NCBI GenBank assembly: GCA_036308645.1
Contig: JAXJVH010000049.1
Location: forward strand, 1 to 9,904
Origin: RUG11462 sp036308645
Lineage (GTDB): Bacteria; Bacillota; Clostridia; Oscillospirales; Acutalibacteraceae
Length of the DNA: 9,904 nucleotides
Direction of reading: 5' to 3'
Shown here in pieces: positions 1 to 6,182 of the stretch. Position numbers and translations under genes: made by a program. How positions within the stretch are numbered: position 1 is the first letter of the stretch; each line of letters opens with the position of its first letter. Below the pieces are notes generated by a model. The model was not told the origin of the DNA and did not search any database. It was given only the letters and a program-made list of their open reading frames with translations.

Positions 1-92
1 GCGCAGGACTCCCAAATCCCGATTCTATCGGACGCCTCGGCATTAACGGCAAAATTACCGGCACTCAAAAAATCCTAAAACTTTATTGTTAA
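1..92 (+). CDS. C-terminal end of an unidentified upstream protein (partial)
   Basis: Reading from base 3, 29 codons are open and end at a TAA at 90-92. The peptide contains segments such as PNPDSIGRLGING and ends ILKLYC. Codon choice (GGC, CTC, ACC) resembles the genes that follow, and the AT-rich non-coding character begins right after the stop, which is why I read it as the tail of a real gene. I do not recognise the family. It is not the C-terminus of HydF, because no HCxxC cluster motif is present. The other plus frame with a similar open length (stop at 76-78) gives a less protein-like peptide. The gene starts outside the window. Confidence 0.4.
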   Translation, partial: AGLPNPDSIGRLGINGKITGTQKILKLYC

Positions 93-158
93 AACACAGT
101 GAAAACATTTTTTAAAAACCCTACAAAAACTTGACAGCGACAAACCATTAAAATCCGA

Positions 159-187
159 TTGACTAAACAAAAGTTTTGTGTTATAAT
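159..187 (+). promoter_or_regulatory. Sigma-A-type promoter of the hydrogenase-maturation operon
   Basis: A TTGACT -35 box (159-164) and a perfect TATAAT -10 box (182-187) are separated by exactly 17 bp. Transcription would start near 194, giving a leader of about 155 nt before the first ATG at 350. The spacer contains a 13-bp inverted repeat, listed separately. The nearby TTGACA at 131-136 has no -10 at a workable distance. Confidence 0.85.
167..179. promoter_or_regulatory. Inverted repeat ACAAA-AGT-TTTGT in the promoter spacer (candidate operator)
   Basis: ACAAAA and TTTTGT flank a central G at 173 and form a perfect 13-bp inverted repeat. It sits wholly between the -35 and -10 boxes, where a bound repressor would exclude RNA polymerase. 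A related repeat (ACAAA-TTG-TTTGT, 6104-6116) lies in the equivalent position of the EF-G-like gene promoter. It does not match the Rex, PerR, CodY or cre consensus as I know them. Low-complexity chance is possible in such AT-rich DNA. Confidence 0.35.
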
Positions 188-193
188 ATTATT

Positions 194-333
194 ACTGAAA
201 CCAAAGGTTTTTCTGCGGTTGAAGTTTTTTTAAAACAATTACTGACATCAAAAAAGTTTACTTTTGCGATAGAAGGCTGTGAATTTTATATTACTATCAT
301 TCTACCCTTTTGTCTGCAAAAGGGTAGTTTTTT
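194..333 (+). promoter_or_regulatory. Leader RNA of the hyd operon ending in a terminator (possible attenuator, riboswitch or small RNA)
   Basis: The segment runs from the predicted transcription start to the T-tract of an intrinsic terminator that precedes the first gene. It has small potential hairpins: AAACC/GGTTT (198-210), AAAAG/CTTTT (252-265) and GATAG/CTATC (268-298). There is no ATG-initiated leader peptide. A transcript from the promoter at 159-187 must either stop at 333, giving a ~140-nt RNA, or read through into the regulator gene. I do not recognise a known riboswitch class, and I could not identify a clear antiterminator helix. Confidence 0.45.
302..333 (+). terminator. Intrinsic terminator inside the hyd leader, upstream of the first gene
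   Basis: CTACCCTTTTG (302-312) pairs perfectly with CAAAAGGGTAG (317-327) as an 11-bp stem with a TCTG loop, and six T residues follow (328-333). It lies downstream of the operon promoter and only 5 bp before the AGGAGG ribosome binding site (339-344). It is therefore placed to attenuate the operon rather than simply end the gene that stops at 92. Confidence 0.85.
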
Positions 334-349
334 ATTTTAGGAGGAGTTA

Positions 350-601
350 ATGGAAACGAGAGTTGCATTAATCGGAATTATAGTTGAATCTACCGATTCG
401 GTTGAAAGACTAAACGGTATTTTATCCGAATACAGCGAATACATTATCGGTAGAATGGGCGTGCCTTATCAAAGTAAAGGTATGAATATAATCTCGGTGG
501 CGGTTGACGCACCGCAGAATGTTATAAGCACCATTTCGGGTAAAATCGGCGCTTTGCAAGGCATTACCGTAAAGACTGTTTACGCAGGTAAAAAGCAATG
601 A
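350..601 (+). CDS. TM1266-family putative [FeFe]-hydrogenase system regulator
   Basis: This 83-residue protein matches the family named after Thermotoga maritima TM1266 (putative iron-only hydrogenase system regulator, normally about 80 residues). Recognisable features are the opening VALIGIIVES strand, the central YSEYIIGRMGVPY segment, and the IISVAVDAP and GITVKTVYAG strands. From memory, the family has a ferredoxin-like fold resembling the C-terminal ligand-binding domain of NikR, without the DNA-binding arm; its ligand and mode of action are not established. A strong AGGAGG (339-344) sits 5 nt before the ATG. The stop overlaps the hydE start by 4 nt (ATGA at 598-601), which implies translational coupling. 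The terminator just upstream suggests expression is set by read-through. Confidence 0.9.
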   Translation: METRVALIGIIVESTDSVERLNGILSEYSEYIIGRMGVPYQSKGMNIISVAVDAPQNVISTISGKIGALQGITVKTVYAGKKQ

Positions 602-1647
602 AACACCTTGTTGATAAACTTTATAACACAAGCAATTTAAGCAATGACGAACTTAAAATCCTTATTGAAAATATCACCGATGAGGATATGGAGCATTTGC
701 GAAAAAAAGCACGTCAAAAAGCAGATGAAATTTACGGCAAGCAGGTTTTTGTAAGAGGACTTATCGAATTTACAAACTACTGTAAAAACGATTGCTACTA
801 CTGTGGAATACGAGCCTCGAACAAATGCGCCGAACGCTACCGCTTAAATAAAGAAGATATTTTAAATTGTTGCGAACAAGGGCATACGTTAGGGTTTCGT
901 ACGTTTGTATTGCAAGGCGGCGAGGATTTGCACTATTCGGACGATGAAATGTGCAATATAATTTCGTCTGTTAAATCCGCCTACCCCGACTGTGCGCTGA
1001 CATTGTCGGTCGGCGAGCGTTCATACGATACCTACAAACGCTGGTTTGACTGTGGCGCCGACAGATACTTATTACGGCACGAAACCGCCGACAAAGAGCA
1101 TTACCAAAAACTGCACCCCGAAAAAATGTCTTTTGACAACCGAATGAAATGTCTTGAAAATCTAAAAGAAATCGGCTATCAAACAGGCTGCGGATTTATG
1201 GTAGGCTCCCCTTATCAAACCACAGAATGTCTTATAAAAGATTTGCGGTTTATAAAAGAATTTCAACCTGCAATGGTGGGAATAGGTCCTTACCTTTCGC
1301 ATAAGGAAACGCCTTTTGCAAACGAGAAAAACGGCGAGGTAAGGTTGACATTGATACTGTTAAGCATTATCCGTTTGCTGCTGCCGGAGGTACTTCTGCC
1401 TGCTACAACGGCGCTCGGCACAGCGGCAGGCGACGGCAGAGAAAGAGGTATTTTAGCCGGCGCAAACGTAGTTATGCCGAATTTATCGCCTGTTAAAGTG
1501 AGAAAAAAATACTCGCTTTACGATAATAAAATATGTACGGGCGAAGAGGCGGCGGAATGTAAATTCTGCCTGACAAACAGAGTAAAAAGTATCGGCTACG
1601 AGATTGTAAGCAGCCGTGGAGATAATATAAAATTTATAAGGGAGTAA
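598..1647 (+). CDS. hydE: [FeFe]-hydrogenase H-cluster maturation radical SAM enzyme HydE
   Basis: The 349-residue length is typical of HydE. The radical-SAM cluster motif CX3CX2C is C62, C66 and C69 in NYCKNDCYYCG, and the following GIRAS resembles the family signature. Downstream, QGGED (about 107-111) and the LRHET segment after the second half-barrel strands fit the HydE barrel. A second, optional [4Fe-4S] site CX7CX2C is intact at C313, C321 and C324; many HydE proteins have lost it. HydE is a cytoplasmic SAM-dependent enzyme. In current models it acts on the Fe(CO)2(CN)-cysteinate synthon released by HydG on the way to the binuclear H-cluster precursor assembled on HydF. The ATG overlaps the stop of the regulator gene by 4 nt, and hydG follows after 7 nt, so the three are one operon. 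Confidence 0.97.
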   Translation: MKHLVDKLYNTSNLSNDELKILIENITDEDMEHLRKKARQKADEIYGKQVFVRGLIEFTNYCKNDCYYCGIRASNKCAERYRLNKEDILNCCEQGHTLGFRTFVLQGGEDLHYSDDEMCNIISSVKSAYPDCALTLSVGERSYDTYKRWFDCGADRYLLRHETADKEHYQKLHPEKMSFDNRMKCLENLKEIGYQTGCGFMVGSPYQTTECLIKDLRFIKEFQPAMVGIGPYLSHKETPFANEKNGEVRLTLILLSIIRLLLPEVLLPATTALGTAAGDGRERGILAGANVVMPNLSPVKVRKKYSLYDNKICTGEEAAECKFCLTNRVKSIGYEIVSSRGDNIKFIRE

Positions 1648-1654
1648 TGAAACT

Positions 1655-3070
1655 ATGTATAATCCAAAATCACTTAAAGCCGAAGAATTTATTAATCACG
1701 AGGAAATATTAGACACCCTCGAATATGCGGAGCAAAATAAAAACAATATAGAACTTATCGATAGAATCATCGCAAAGGCAAAAGAATTAAAAGGACTTTC
1801 CCACAGAGAAGCCTCTGTTTTGCTCGCTTGCGAAATACCCGAAAAAATCGCCGAAGTTTATGCTCTCGCCGAGCAAATCAAAAAAGATTTTTACGGCAAC
1901 CGTATCGTTATGTTTGCTCCGCTGTATCTTTCTAACTACTGCGTAAACGGTTGTGTTTACTGCCCTTATCATCATCAAAACTGCCATATTGAGCGTAAAA
2001 AACTTACTCAAGACGAAGTTCGTAAAGAGGTTATCGCTTTGCAGGATATGGGACACAAACGCCTTGCTATTGAAGCGGGAGAAGACCCTGTAAACAATCC
2101 TATAGAATACATACTCGAATGTATCAATACCATCTATTCCATTAAGCACAAAAACGGCGCTATTCGTCGAGTTAATGTAAACATTGCGGCTACTACCGTT
2201 GAAAATTACAGAAAACTTAAAGAGGCAGGTATCGGCACATATATTCTGTTTCAGGAAACATATCATAAAGAATCTTATGAAAAACTGCATCCGACAGGAC
2301 CGAAACACAATTACGCTTATCACACCGAGGCTATGGACAGAGCAATGGAAGGCGGAATTGACGATGTAGGACTTGGCGTTTTATTCGGACTTGAACTTTA
2401 CAAATACGAGTTTGCAGGTTTGCTTATGCACGCTGAACATCTTGAAGCGGTACACGGAGTAGGTCCGCACACCATTTCCGTTCCGAGAATAAAACGTGCC
2501 GACGACATAGACCCCGACCAATTCGACAACGGCATTTCCGACGAAACATTTGAAAAAATTGCCGCTTGTATTCGTGTTGCCGTTCCCTATACCGGTATGA
2601 TTATTTCAACAAGAGAAAGCGAAGAAGTAAGGAAACAGATGTTGCATCTCGGCGTTTCACAAATTTCGGGCGCTTCACGAACCTCTGTAGGCGGATATAC
2701 CGAAGAAGAACGCCCGCATGACACAGAGCAGTTTGACGTTTCCGACCAACGTACGCTTGACGAGGTTGTAAAATGGCTTATGGATTTAGGCTATATTCCG
2801 TCATTCTGTACCGCCTGCTACCGTGAGGGCAGAACAGGCGACAGATTTATGGCGCTTTGCAAATCAAAACAAATTCAAAACTGCTGCCACCCGAACGCAC
2901 TTATGACGCTTAAAGAATTTTTGGAAGATTACGCTTCGCCTGAAACTAAAGCCGTAGGTGAAAAATTAATCGAAAAAGAAATTGAAAACATCGGAAAAGA
3001 CAAGGTTAAACAAATTGTCCGTGAACGCTTAACAAAAATAGAAAACGGCGACCGAGATTTCAGATTTTAA
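1655..3070 (+). CDS. hydG: [FeFe]-hydrogenase H-cluster maturation radical SAM tyrosine lyase HydG
   Basis: The 471-residue protein has HydG's full length and both cluster sites. The radical-SAM CX3CX2C motif is C96, C100 and C103 in SNYCVNGCVYCPY. The C-terminal CX2CX22C motif for the auxiliary [5Fe-5S] cluster is C385, C388 and C411, within SFCTACYREGRTGDRFMAL and CHPNALMTL. The C-terminal motif separates it from its relative ThiH, which lacks it. HydG cleaves L-tyrosine to p-cresol and dehydroglycine, and converts the latter to the CO and CN- ligands delivered on iron. An AAGGGAG at 1638-1644, inside the end of hydE, lies 10 nt before the ATG. A strong terminator 20 bp downstream ends the operon. 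hydF is absent here and must be elsewhere. Confidence 0.98.
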   Translation: MYNPKSLKAEEFINHEEILDTLEYAEQNKNNIELIDRIIAKAKELKGLSHREASVLLACEIPEKIAEVYALAEQIKKDFYGNRIVMFAPLYLSNYCVNGCVYCPYHHQNCHIERKKLTQDEVRKEVIALQDMGHKRLAIEAGEDPVNNPIEYILECINTIYSIKHKNGAIRRVNVNIAATTVENYRKLKEAGIGTYILFQETYHKESYEKLHPTGPKHNYAYHTEAMDRAMEGGIDDVGLGVLFGLELYKYEFAGLLMHAEHLEAVHGVGPHTISVPRIKRADDIDPDQFDNGISDETFEKIAACIRVAVPYTGMIISTRESEEVRKQMLHLGVSQISGASRTSVGGYTEEERPHDTEQFDVSDQRTLDEVVKWLMDLGYIPSFCTACYREGRTGDRFMALCKSKQIQNCCHPNALMTLKEFLEDYASPETKAVGEKLIEKEIENIGKDKVKQIVRERLTKIENGDRDFRF

Positions 3071-3090
3071 TATAAATTCAAAGCATTTTA

Positions 3091-3128
3091 AAAGGCTGTC
3101 TTATTTCGCATAAGACAGCCTTTGTTTT
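3091..3128 (+). terminator. Intrinsic terminator of the hyd operon
   Basis: AAAGGCTGTCTTAT (3091-3104) pairs perfectly with ATAAGACAGCCTTT (3110-3123) across a TTCGC loop, giving a 14-bp stem. A GTTTT tail follows. On the opposite strand the stem is followed by TTTTAAAA, so it may also stop leftward transcription from the convergent envelope genes. Confidence 0.9.
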
Positions 3129-3145
3129 AGTTTAATATACCTTTG

Positions 3146-3304
3146 CTATAAAGCAATAAAACTAATTCTGTTTTTCCAAGTTAAAGTTGCACCGAGATAA
3201 TTCGATTCGTCATAGGTGTAATGAGTAGTTTCAAGGACGGAAGTTTTAAAATCGGATGGATTTTTTGTGTGATTTGTTAGTTTGTAAAAAACAATTAGAG
3301 AGAT
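3146..3304 (-). pseudogene. Start-less 52-codon protein fragment (probable gene remnant)
   Basis: On the minus strand the frame is open from just after a TAA (3305-3307) to a TAG (3146-3148). It contains no ATG, GTG or TTG start with a ribosome binding site. The peptide is of ordinary protein composition, with segments such as SVLETTHYTYDESNYLG and LTWKNRISF. That composition and its more balanced base content differ from its AT-rich surroundings. I read it as the decayed C-terminal end of a gene once transcribed leftward, lying just downstream of the lipoprotein gene. I do not recognise the family. It may simply be a chance open frame. Confidence 0.35.
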
Positions 3305-3314
3305 TTATTAAAAC

Positions 3315-3340
3315 TCGGAAACGATTCTCATATATTCCGA
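3315..3340 (-). terminator. Weak candidate terminator after the lipoprotein gene
   Basis: Immediately after the minus-strand stop codon, TCGGAA (3335-3340 read on the minus strand) can pair with TTCCGA (3315-3320) around a 14-nt loop, followed by GTTTTAAT. The stem is short and the T-tract poor. The stronger hydG terminator (3091-3123) may be the effective end of this operon. Confidence 0.3.
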
Positions 3341-3997
3341 TTATATTAATACATCGATTTTGTTGTTCTTTTTAAAATCTTCAATTTGAGTATTAAATAC
3401 CTCTGTTGATTTTGATAAGCCATATTTTCTTTCAAGTTTTGTTCGGTATTTTTCTATACATAAATCTTTATATATGTTGTTTTTTTCATGATTATATGCT
3501 TCCTCAACAGTTATATTTTTTAAATAATATAAATAAGATGTTTTTACTTCTCTTGCCGCTTCTATTTGTTGATTAATATAAGAAGTTAAAACTTTATCTG
3601 AAATTGATATCCCATTATTAATTGCGATTTGATACATTACTTCTTTATTAACAAATTCATTGATTGCTGTTTCCTTAGCAACTTCTTTGTTGTTTCCATA
3701 AGCTTCATACAACCTTTGTTTAAAAAGAACTTCTTTTTTTAATATTTTAAAACAATTAGATTGTATAGCGACATCATCACTATTGTCATTAAAATATTCT
3801 TCATAAAACAAGGCAATCTTTTTTTGAATATTAATATCATCTGCTTTGAAAGTCAAACTTTTAGATGTATTGCCAGTTTCAATAATTTTTGATGTATTGC
3901 TTGTTTCATTAAAATCTAAATCTCTATTGAAACTTTGACAAGATGAACAACTTGCAATTATAAACGCCGTCAAAACCAAAGCAATAATTTTTTTCAT
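3341..3997 (-). CDS. Small lipoprotein with a SurA/PrsA-type N-terminal chaperone-like region, no PPIase domain
   Basis: The 218-residue protein begins with a lysine-containing, hydrophobic signal and a lipobox IASC. C17 would be lipidated, so it should sit on the outer face of the cytoplasmic membrane. A low-complexity Ser/Thr/Asn linker (about 21-50) contains a repeated NTSK unit. Residues about 105-150, with AINEFVNKEVMYQIAINNG and then ISISDKVLTSYI, resemble the SurA_N region of PrsA/SurA foldases (helix-loop-helix followed by 'G-I-x-v-S-d'). No parvulin PPIase domain follows and the protein ends at residue 218, so chaperone-like binding rather than isomerisation is the most I would infer. 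A GGGAG (4007-4011) is 9 nt before the ATG. The gene is visibly richer in A+T than hydG or the LCP gene, suggesting separate ancestry. It may be co-transcribed with the LCP gene 81 bp upstream. Confidence 0.75.
   Translation of the reverse strand: MKKIIALVLTAFIIASCSSCQSFNRDLDFNETSNTSKIIETGNTSKSLTFKADDINIQKKIALFYEEYFNDNSDDVAIQSNCFKILKKEVLFKQRLYEAYGNNKEVAKETAINEFVNKEVMYQIAINNGISISDKVLTSYINQQIEAAREVKTSYLYYLKNITVEEAYNHEKNNIYKDLCIEKYRTKLERKYGLSKSTEVFNTQIEDFKKNNKIDVLI
3864..3917 (-). repeat. Two imperfect 27-bp tandem units within the lipoprotein gene
   Basis: Two adjacent 27-bp units (3864-3890 and 3891-3917) both begin GATGTATTGC on the plus strand and match at roughly 21 of 27 positions. They encode a repeated nine-residue unit around NTSK in the linker behind the lipidated cysteine. 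This is a plausible site of linker-length variation. Confidence 0.5.
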
Positions 3998-4078
3998 AAA
4001 ATATATCTCCCGCTATTTAGATATTGCCGTACCAAATCTTGATACTACGAAACTTAAAACAACATCAAAACCATATTT

Positions 4079-5248
4079 TTATTTTGCAGTAGTTTGTTCT
4101 TCGTCTGCTTTATCGTAAAAAATATCAAGCACTACCTGCAAAAGGCCGTCGGTATCAACATCATATTCGGCATAACCGCCCTCGCCCTCTACAACTTTAC
4201 CGGGGACGGATTTAAACTCTATATTAATATCATTTCTGTCCGAAAAAGCATTTGTGGTAAGATAAGTAATTTTTGAAGCGTTAAGGTCGGTAGTAGAATA
4301 AATAGAAACAGTTTCAAAAAGTTCAAGCGGAGTGCCAAGATTGGATTTTGTTCTGGCAATAACCTTTGAGGCAAAAGCCTTGATATAACTTGTCTGCCTT
4401 TTGATTCTTGCCAAGTTAGAATCAAGTTTCTTTGTATCTCTGTAGTGAATATAGTCGTAAGCCTCTTGACCTTCAAGGTGAGTAATCTCGGTTGTAGCGT
4501 TGCCTTCGCTGTCATAAACAGGAACATCTACGCCGTCTACAATATCATTAAGCAATGAAATACTCGCCTTATTAATGGAAAAATACGAATTTATCGGAAT
4601 ATTATAAAGCAATCTTGAAATCGCTTTTGAAGTGTTTTCGCAACTTTTTTCTTTTCCGTCGCCGTAAGCATAAGAAAGACAAGCCTGCATCTTTTTAATG
4701 CCGATATACTCGCCTTTTGTACTGTAAACATCAACATCAACCATAGAATCACGATTGATTGAAAGAATAGTGTACTTTTTATCTTTATTATCAATGCAAG
4801 CAAGATACAATGCGTCTGCCTGACCGGAAGTTCCTACCTCGTCGGTTTTAATCTGGGTTTGCTCATCCTTATCTATACCCATTAGAAGTATTGTTGTAAC
4901 ATCCTCGTCATATACATAAGTAGTACCGTCTACCTTAACGGTATTACCGTCATCTTCGGTTAATTTTTCAGGGATATTAAGATTAGCTTCAGCATCGGCA
5001 AATTGCCCTTTACCATTGTAATACAAATACGCAAATACAGAACCTATTACAATCGCAAGCGCTAAAATCACACAAAGAATAATAAGCAAAACCTTTTTAA
5101 TTTTTCTGCTTCGTTTTTTGCCTGTTCCGTAATCAATCATATCGTCATATTTCTTTTGGTAATCGGAATTGTTGATTTTTGCGCCTAAAAGCGTCTTTGA
5201 CGCAGGCTCTTTTCTTTTAAACATCCTTAATTTATTTTGTTTTTTCAT
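4079..5248 (-). CDS. LytR-CpsA-Psr (LCP) family cell-wall glycopolymer transferase
   Basis: The 389-residue protein has a basic cytoplasmic tail (about 1-51), one membrane segment (about 52-76, KVLLIILCVILALAIVIG) and an extracellular LCP domain (about 115-300). LCP hallmarks are LLMGIDKD (D126), the ADALYLACID strand (D145), the SINRDSMVDV 'RD' pair (R166, D167), and the HYRD...LARIKRQ arginine motif (R270, D271, R281, R284). LCP enzymes move undecaprenyl-pyrophosphate-linked glycopolymers (teichoic acid, capsule, or protein glycan in some Actinobacteria) onto an acceptor outside the membrane. The acidic C-terminal extension (about 305-389) has no motif I recognise. The ATG lies inside the sortase gene, a 17-nt overlap, with GGAG 12 nt and GAGAAG directly upstream, indicating coupled translation. 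A second ATG (codon 9) has AAGG directly against it and is less likely. Confidence 0.93.
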   Translation of the reverse strand: MKKQNKLRMFKRKEPASKTLLGAKINNSDYQKKYDDMIDYGTGKKRSRKIKKVLLIILCVILALAIVIGSVFAYLYYNGKGQFADAEANLNIPEKLTEDDGNTVKVDGTTYVYDEDVTTILLMGIDKDEQTQIKTDEVGTSGQADALYLACIDNKDKKYTILSINRDSMVDVDVYSTKGEYIGIKKMQACLSYAYGDGKEKSCENTSKAISRLLYNIPINSYFSINKASISLLNDIVDGVDVPVYDSEGNATTEITHLEGQEAYDYIHYRDTKKLDSNLARIKRQTSYIKAFASKVIARTKSNLGTPLELFETVSIYSTTDLNASKITYLTTNAFSDRNDINIEFKSVPGKVVEGEGGYAEYDVDTDGLLQVVLDIFYDKADEEQTTAK

Positions 5249-5978
5249 CTTCTCTTAACACTCCGACTACTAAATATCTCATGCTCTCTTTGTCTTTGAT
5301 ACACGTGCTTAAAACGATGATTTTATCATCGGTAGTAACGTCCGTATCTCGGACATTTTTATTTAAAGAAAGAGGATTTAAAGTATAATCAATAAAATCT
5401 TTAAAAACCTTTTCATTTTTAAAATTAAAAGAATTCATAATATGGCGGTCGTCATACTCAAAAGCCGAGTAAATCTCATATTTAAGCGCTCTGCCCTCGG
5501 CATATATCTCTATATATTTGTTATTGTTAAAAAACTCGCTGTCTTCAAACTTATGAAGTTCGTAGAACATAGTACCCATTGTCCAAATATTATGGCCGTA
5601 AACTACGGTAACCGGGTCAGACCAGTCGGTTTTATTGCAGTTTTCAATATAAATCACTCCCTGACGGTCGTAATTTTTTTCAATATTTTTTCTTAAATAA
5701 TAATCATTGCCTTTATTATTCGGCGAAAGAACAGGATAATCAATATTTGTATTCTCTATTTTAATCCACGAAAAAATGTCTTCATTTGTCTTTTTAAGTT
5801 TAGCAAAATTGATAGGATTTTCACGCAACTGCGAGGTTGTTGCGGCAGGCGGATTAGTATAGTCTGTTACTACGGATTCACCCTGATTTTTCTGATAATA
5901 ATCATATATAAAACTACCGCCGCAGAAAATAAGCACCGCTAAACATATTGCAAATACGGCGTACCAAAATTTCTTCAC
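5232..5978 (-). CDS. srtB: Class B sortase
   Basis: The 248-residue protein has an N-terminal membrane anchor (about 4-26) followed by an extracellular sortase domain. Catalytic residues are visible: H129 in VVYGHNIWTMGTMF, C226 in VLSTC and R234 in MRYLVVGV. The insertion between the His and Cys strands, containing the YELHKFEDSEFF helix, and the IDYPVLSPNN opening are class B features. Sortases cut a sorting motif (NPQTN-like for class B) and join the substrate to peptidoglycan or to another protein. No substrate with a sorting signal is encoded in the window. The start is GTG (5976-5978) with GAGG 10 nt upstream. The TTGACT/TATAAT promoter is 51 bp upstream, and the LCP gene overlaps its 3' end. 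Class assignment rests on motif recognition only. Confidence 0.93.
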   Translation of the reverse strand: MKKFWYAVFAICLAVLIFCGGSFIYDYYQKNQGESVVTDYTNPPAATTSQLRENPINFAKLKKTNEDIFSWIKIENTNIDYPVLSPNNKGNDYYLRKNIEKNYDRQGVIYIENCNKTDWSDPVTVVYGHNIWTMGTMFYELHKFEDSEFFNNNKYIEIYAEGRALKYEIYSAFEYDDRHIMNSFNFKNEKVFKDFIDYTLNPLSLNKNVRDTDVTTDDKIIVLSTCIKDKESMRYLVVGVLREDEKTK

Positions 5979-6028
5979 AACAAATTAACCTCACTTTAAA
6001 ACTCTTTTTTTATAATATGTACTGAATA

Positions 6029-6057
6029 ATTATATCATAAGGCTTATTCTAAGTCAA
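6029..6057 (-). promoter_or_regulatory. Sigma-A-type promoter of the sortase-LCP(-lipoprotein) operon
   Basis: Read leftward, TTGACT (6052-6057) and TATAAT (6029-6034) are separated by 17 bp. The boxes are identical to those of the hyd promoter. Transcription would start near 6022, giving a ~43-nt leader before the GTG of the sortase gene. It is back-to-back with the EF-G-like gene promoter at 6093-6121. Confidence 0.85.
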
Positions 6058-6092
6058 CATTTAAGATTCCATACATTTACATAACCGTAACC

Positions 6093-6121
6093 TTGAACAA
6101 TCTACAAATTGTTTGTATAAT
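6093..6121 (+). promoter_or_regulatory. Upstream promoter (P1) of the EF-G-like gene
   Basis: TTGAAC (6093-6098) and TATAAT (6116-6121) are spaced 17 bp apart. The spacer holds an inverted repeat ACAAA-TTG-TTTGT (6104-6116) that abuts the -10 box. The start would be near 6128, leaving a ~120-nt leader. Confidence 0.75.
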
Positions 6122-6150
6122 TTTCACAAAAATTATTAACAATTTTCTAT

Positions 6151-6182
6151 TTGCATTTTGCAATCTGCACTTGATTTTGCAA
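6151..6182. repeat. TTGCA inverted repeat plus ATTTTGCAA direct repeats between the two promoters
   Basis: TTGCA-TTT-TGCAA (6151-6163) is a perfect short inverted repeat. ATTTTGCAA occurs at 6155-6163 and again at 6174-6182, where it overlaps the -35 box of the second promoter. The two copies are 19 bp apart, roughly two helical turns. Such an arrangement could bind a regulator, but A+T-rich chance cannot be excluded. Confidence 0.3.

Noticed and set aside
86..103. TTGTTAA half-site upstream of the hyd promoter as a Rex (redox) operator
   Set aside because: The second half (positions 97-103, CAGTGAA) does not resemble TTAACAA, and the site lies more than 50 bp before the -35 box. The similar TTAACAA at 6136-6142 also lacks a matching partner half.
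131..154. TTGACA at 131-136 with TAAAAT at 149-154 as a promoter
   Set aside because: The spacing is only 12 bp, and a far better TTGACT-N17-TATAAT lies just downstream.
280..349. GTG-initiated leader peptide of about 22 codons spanning the leader terminator
   Set aside because: The GAAGG before it is only 2 nt from the GTG, the peptide has no run of a regulatory amino acid, and it would end inside the ribosome binding site of the next gene by chance.
1787..2323. 178-residue frame antisense to hydG
   Set aside because: It is the complement of a strongly recognisable hydG coding sequence and has no start signal or protein-like features of its own.
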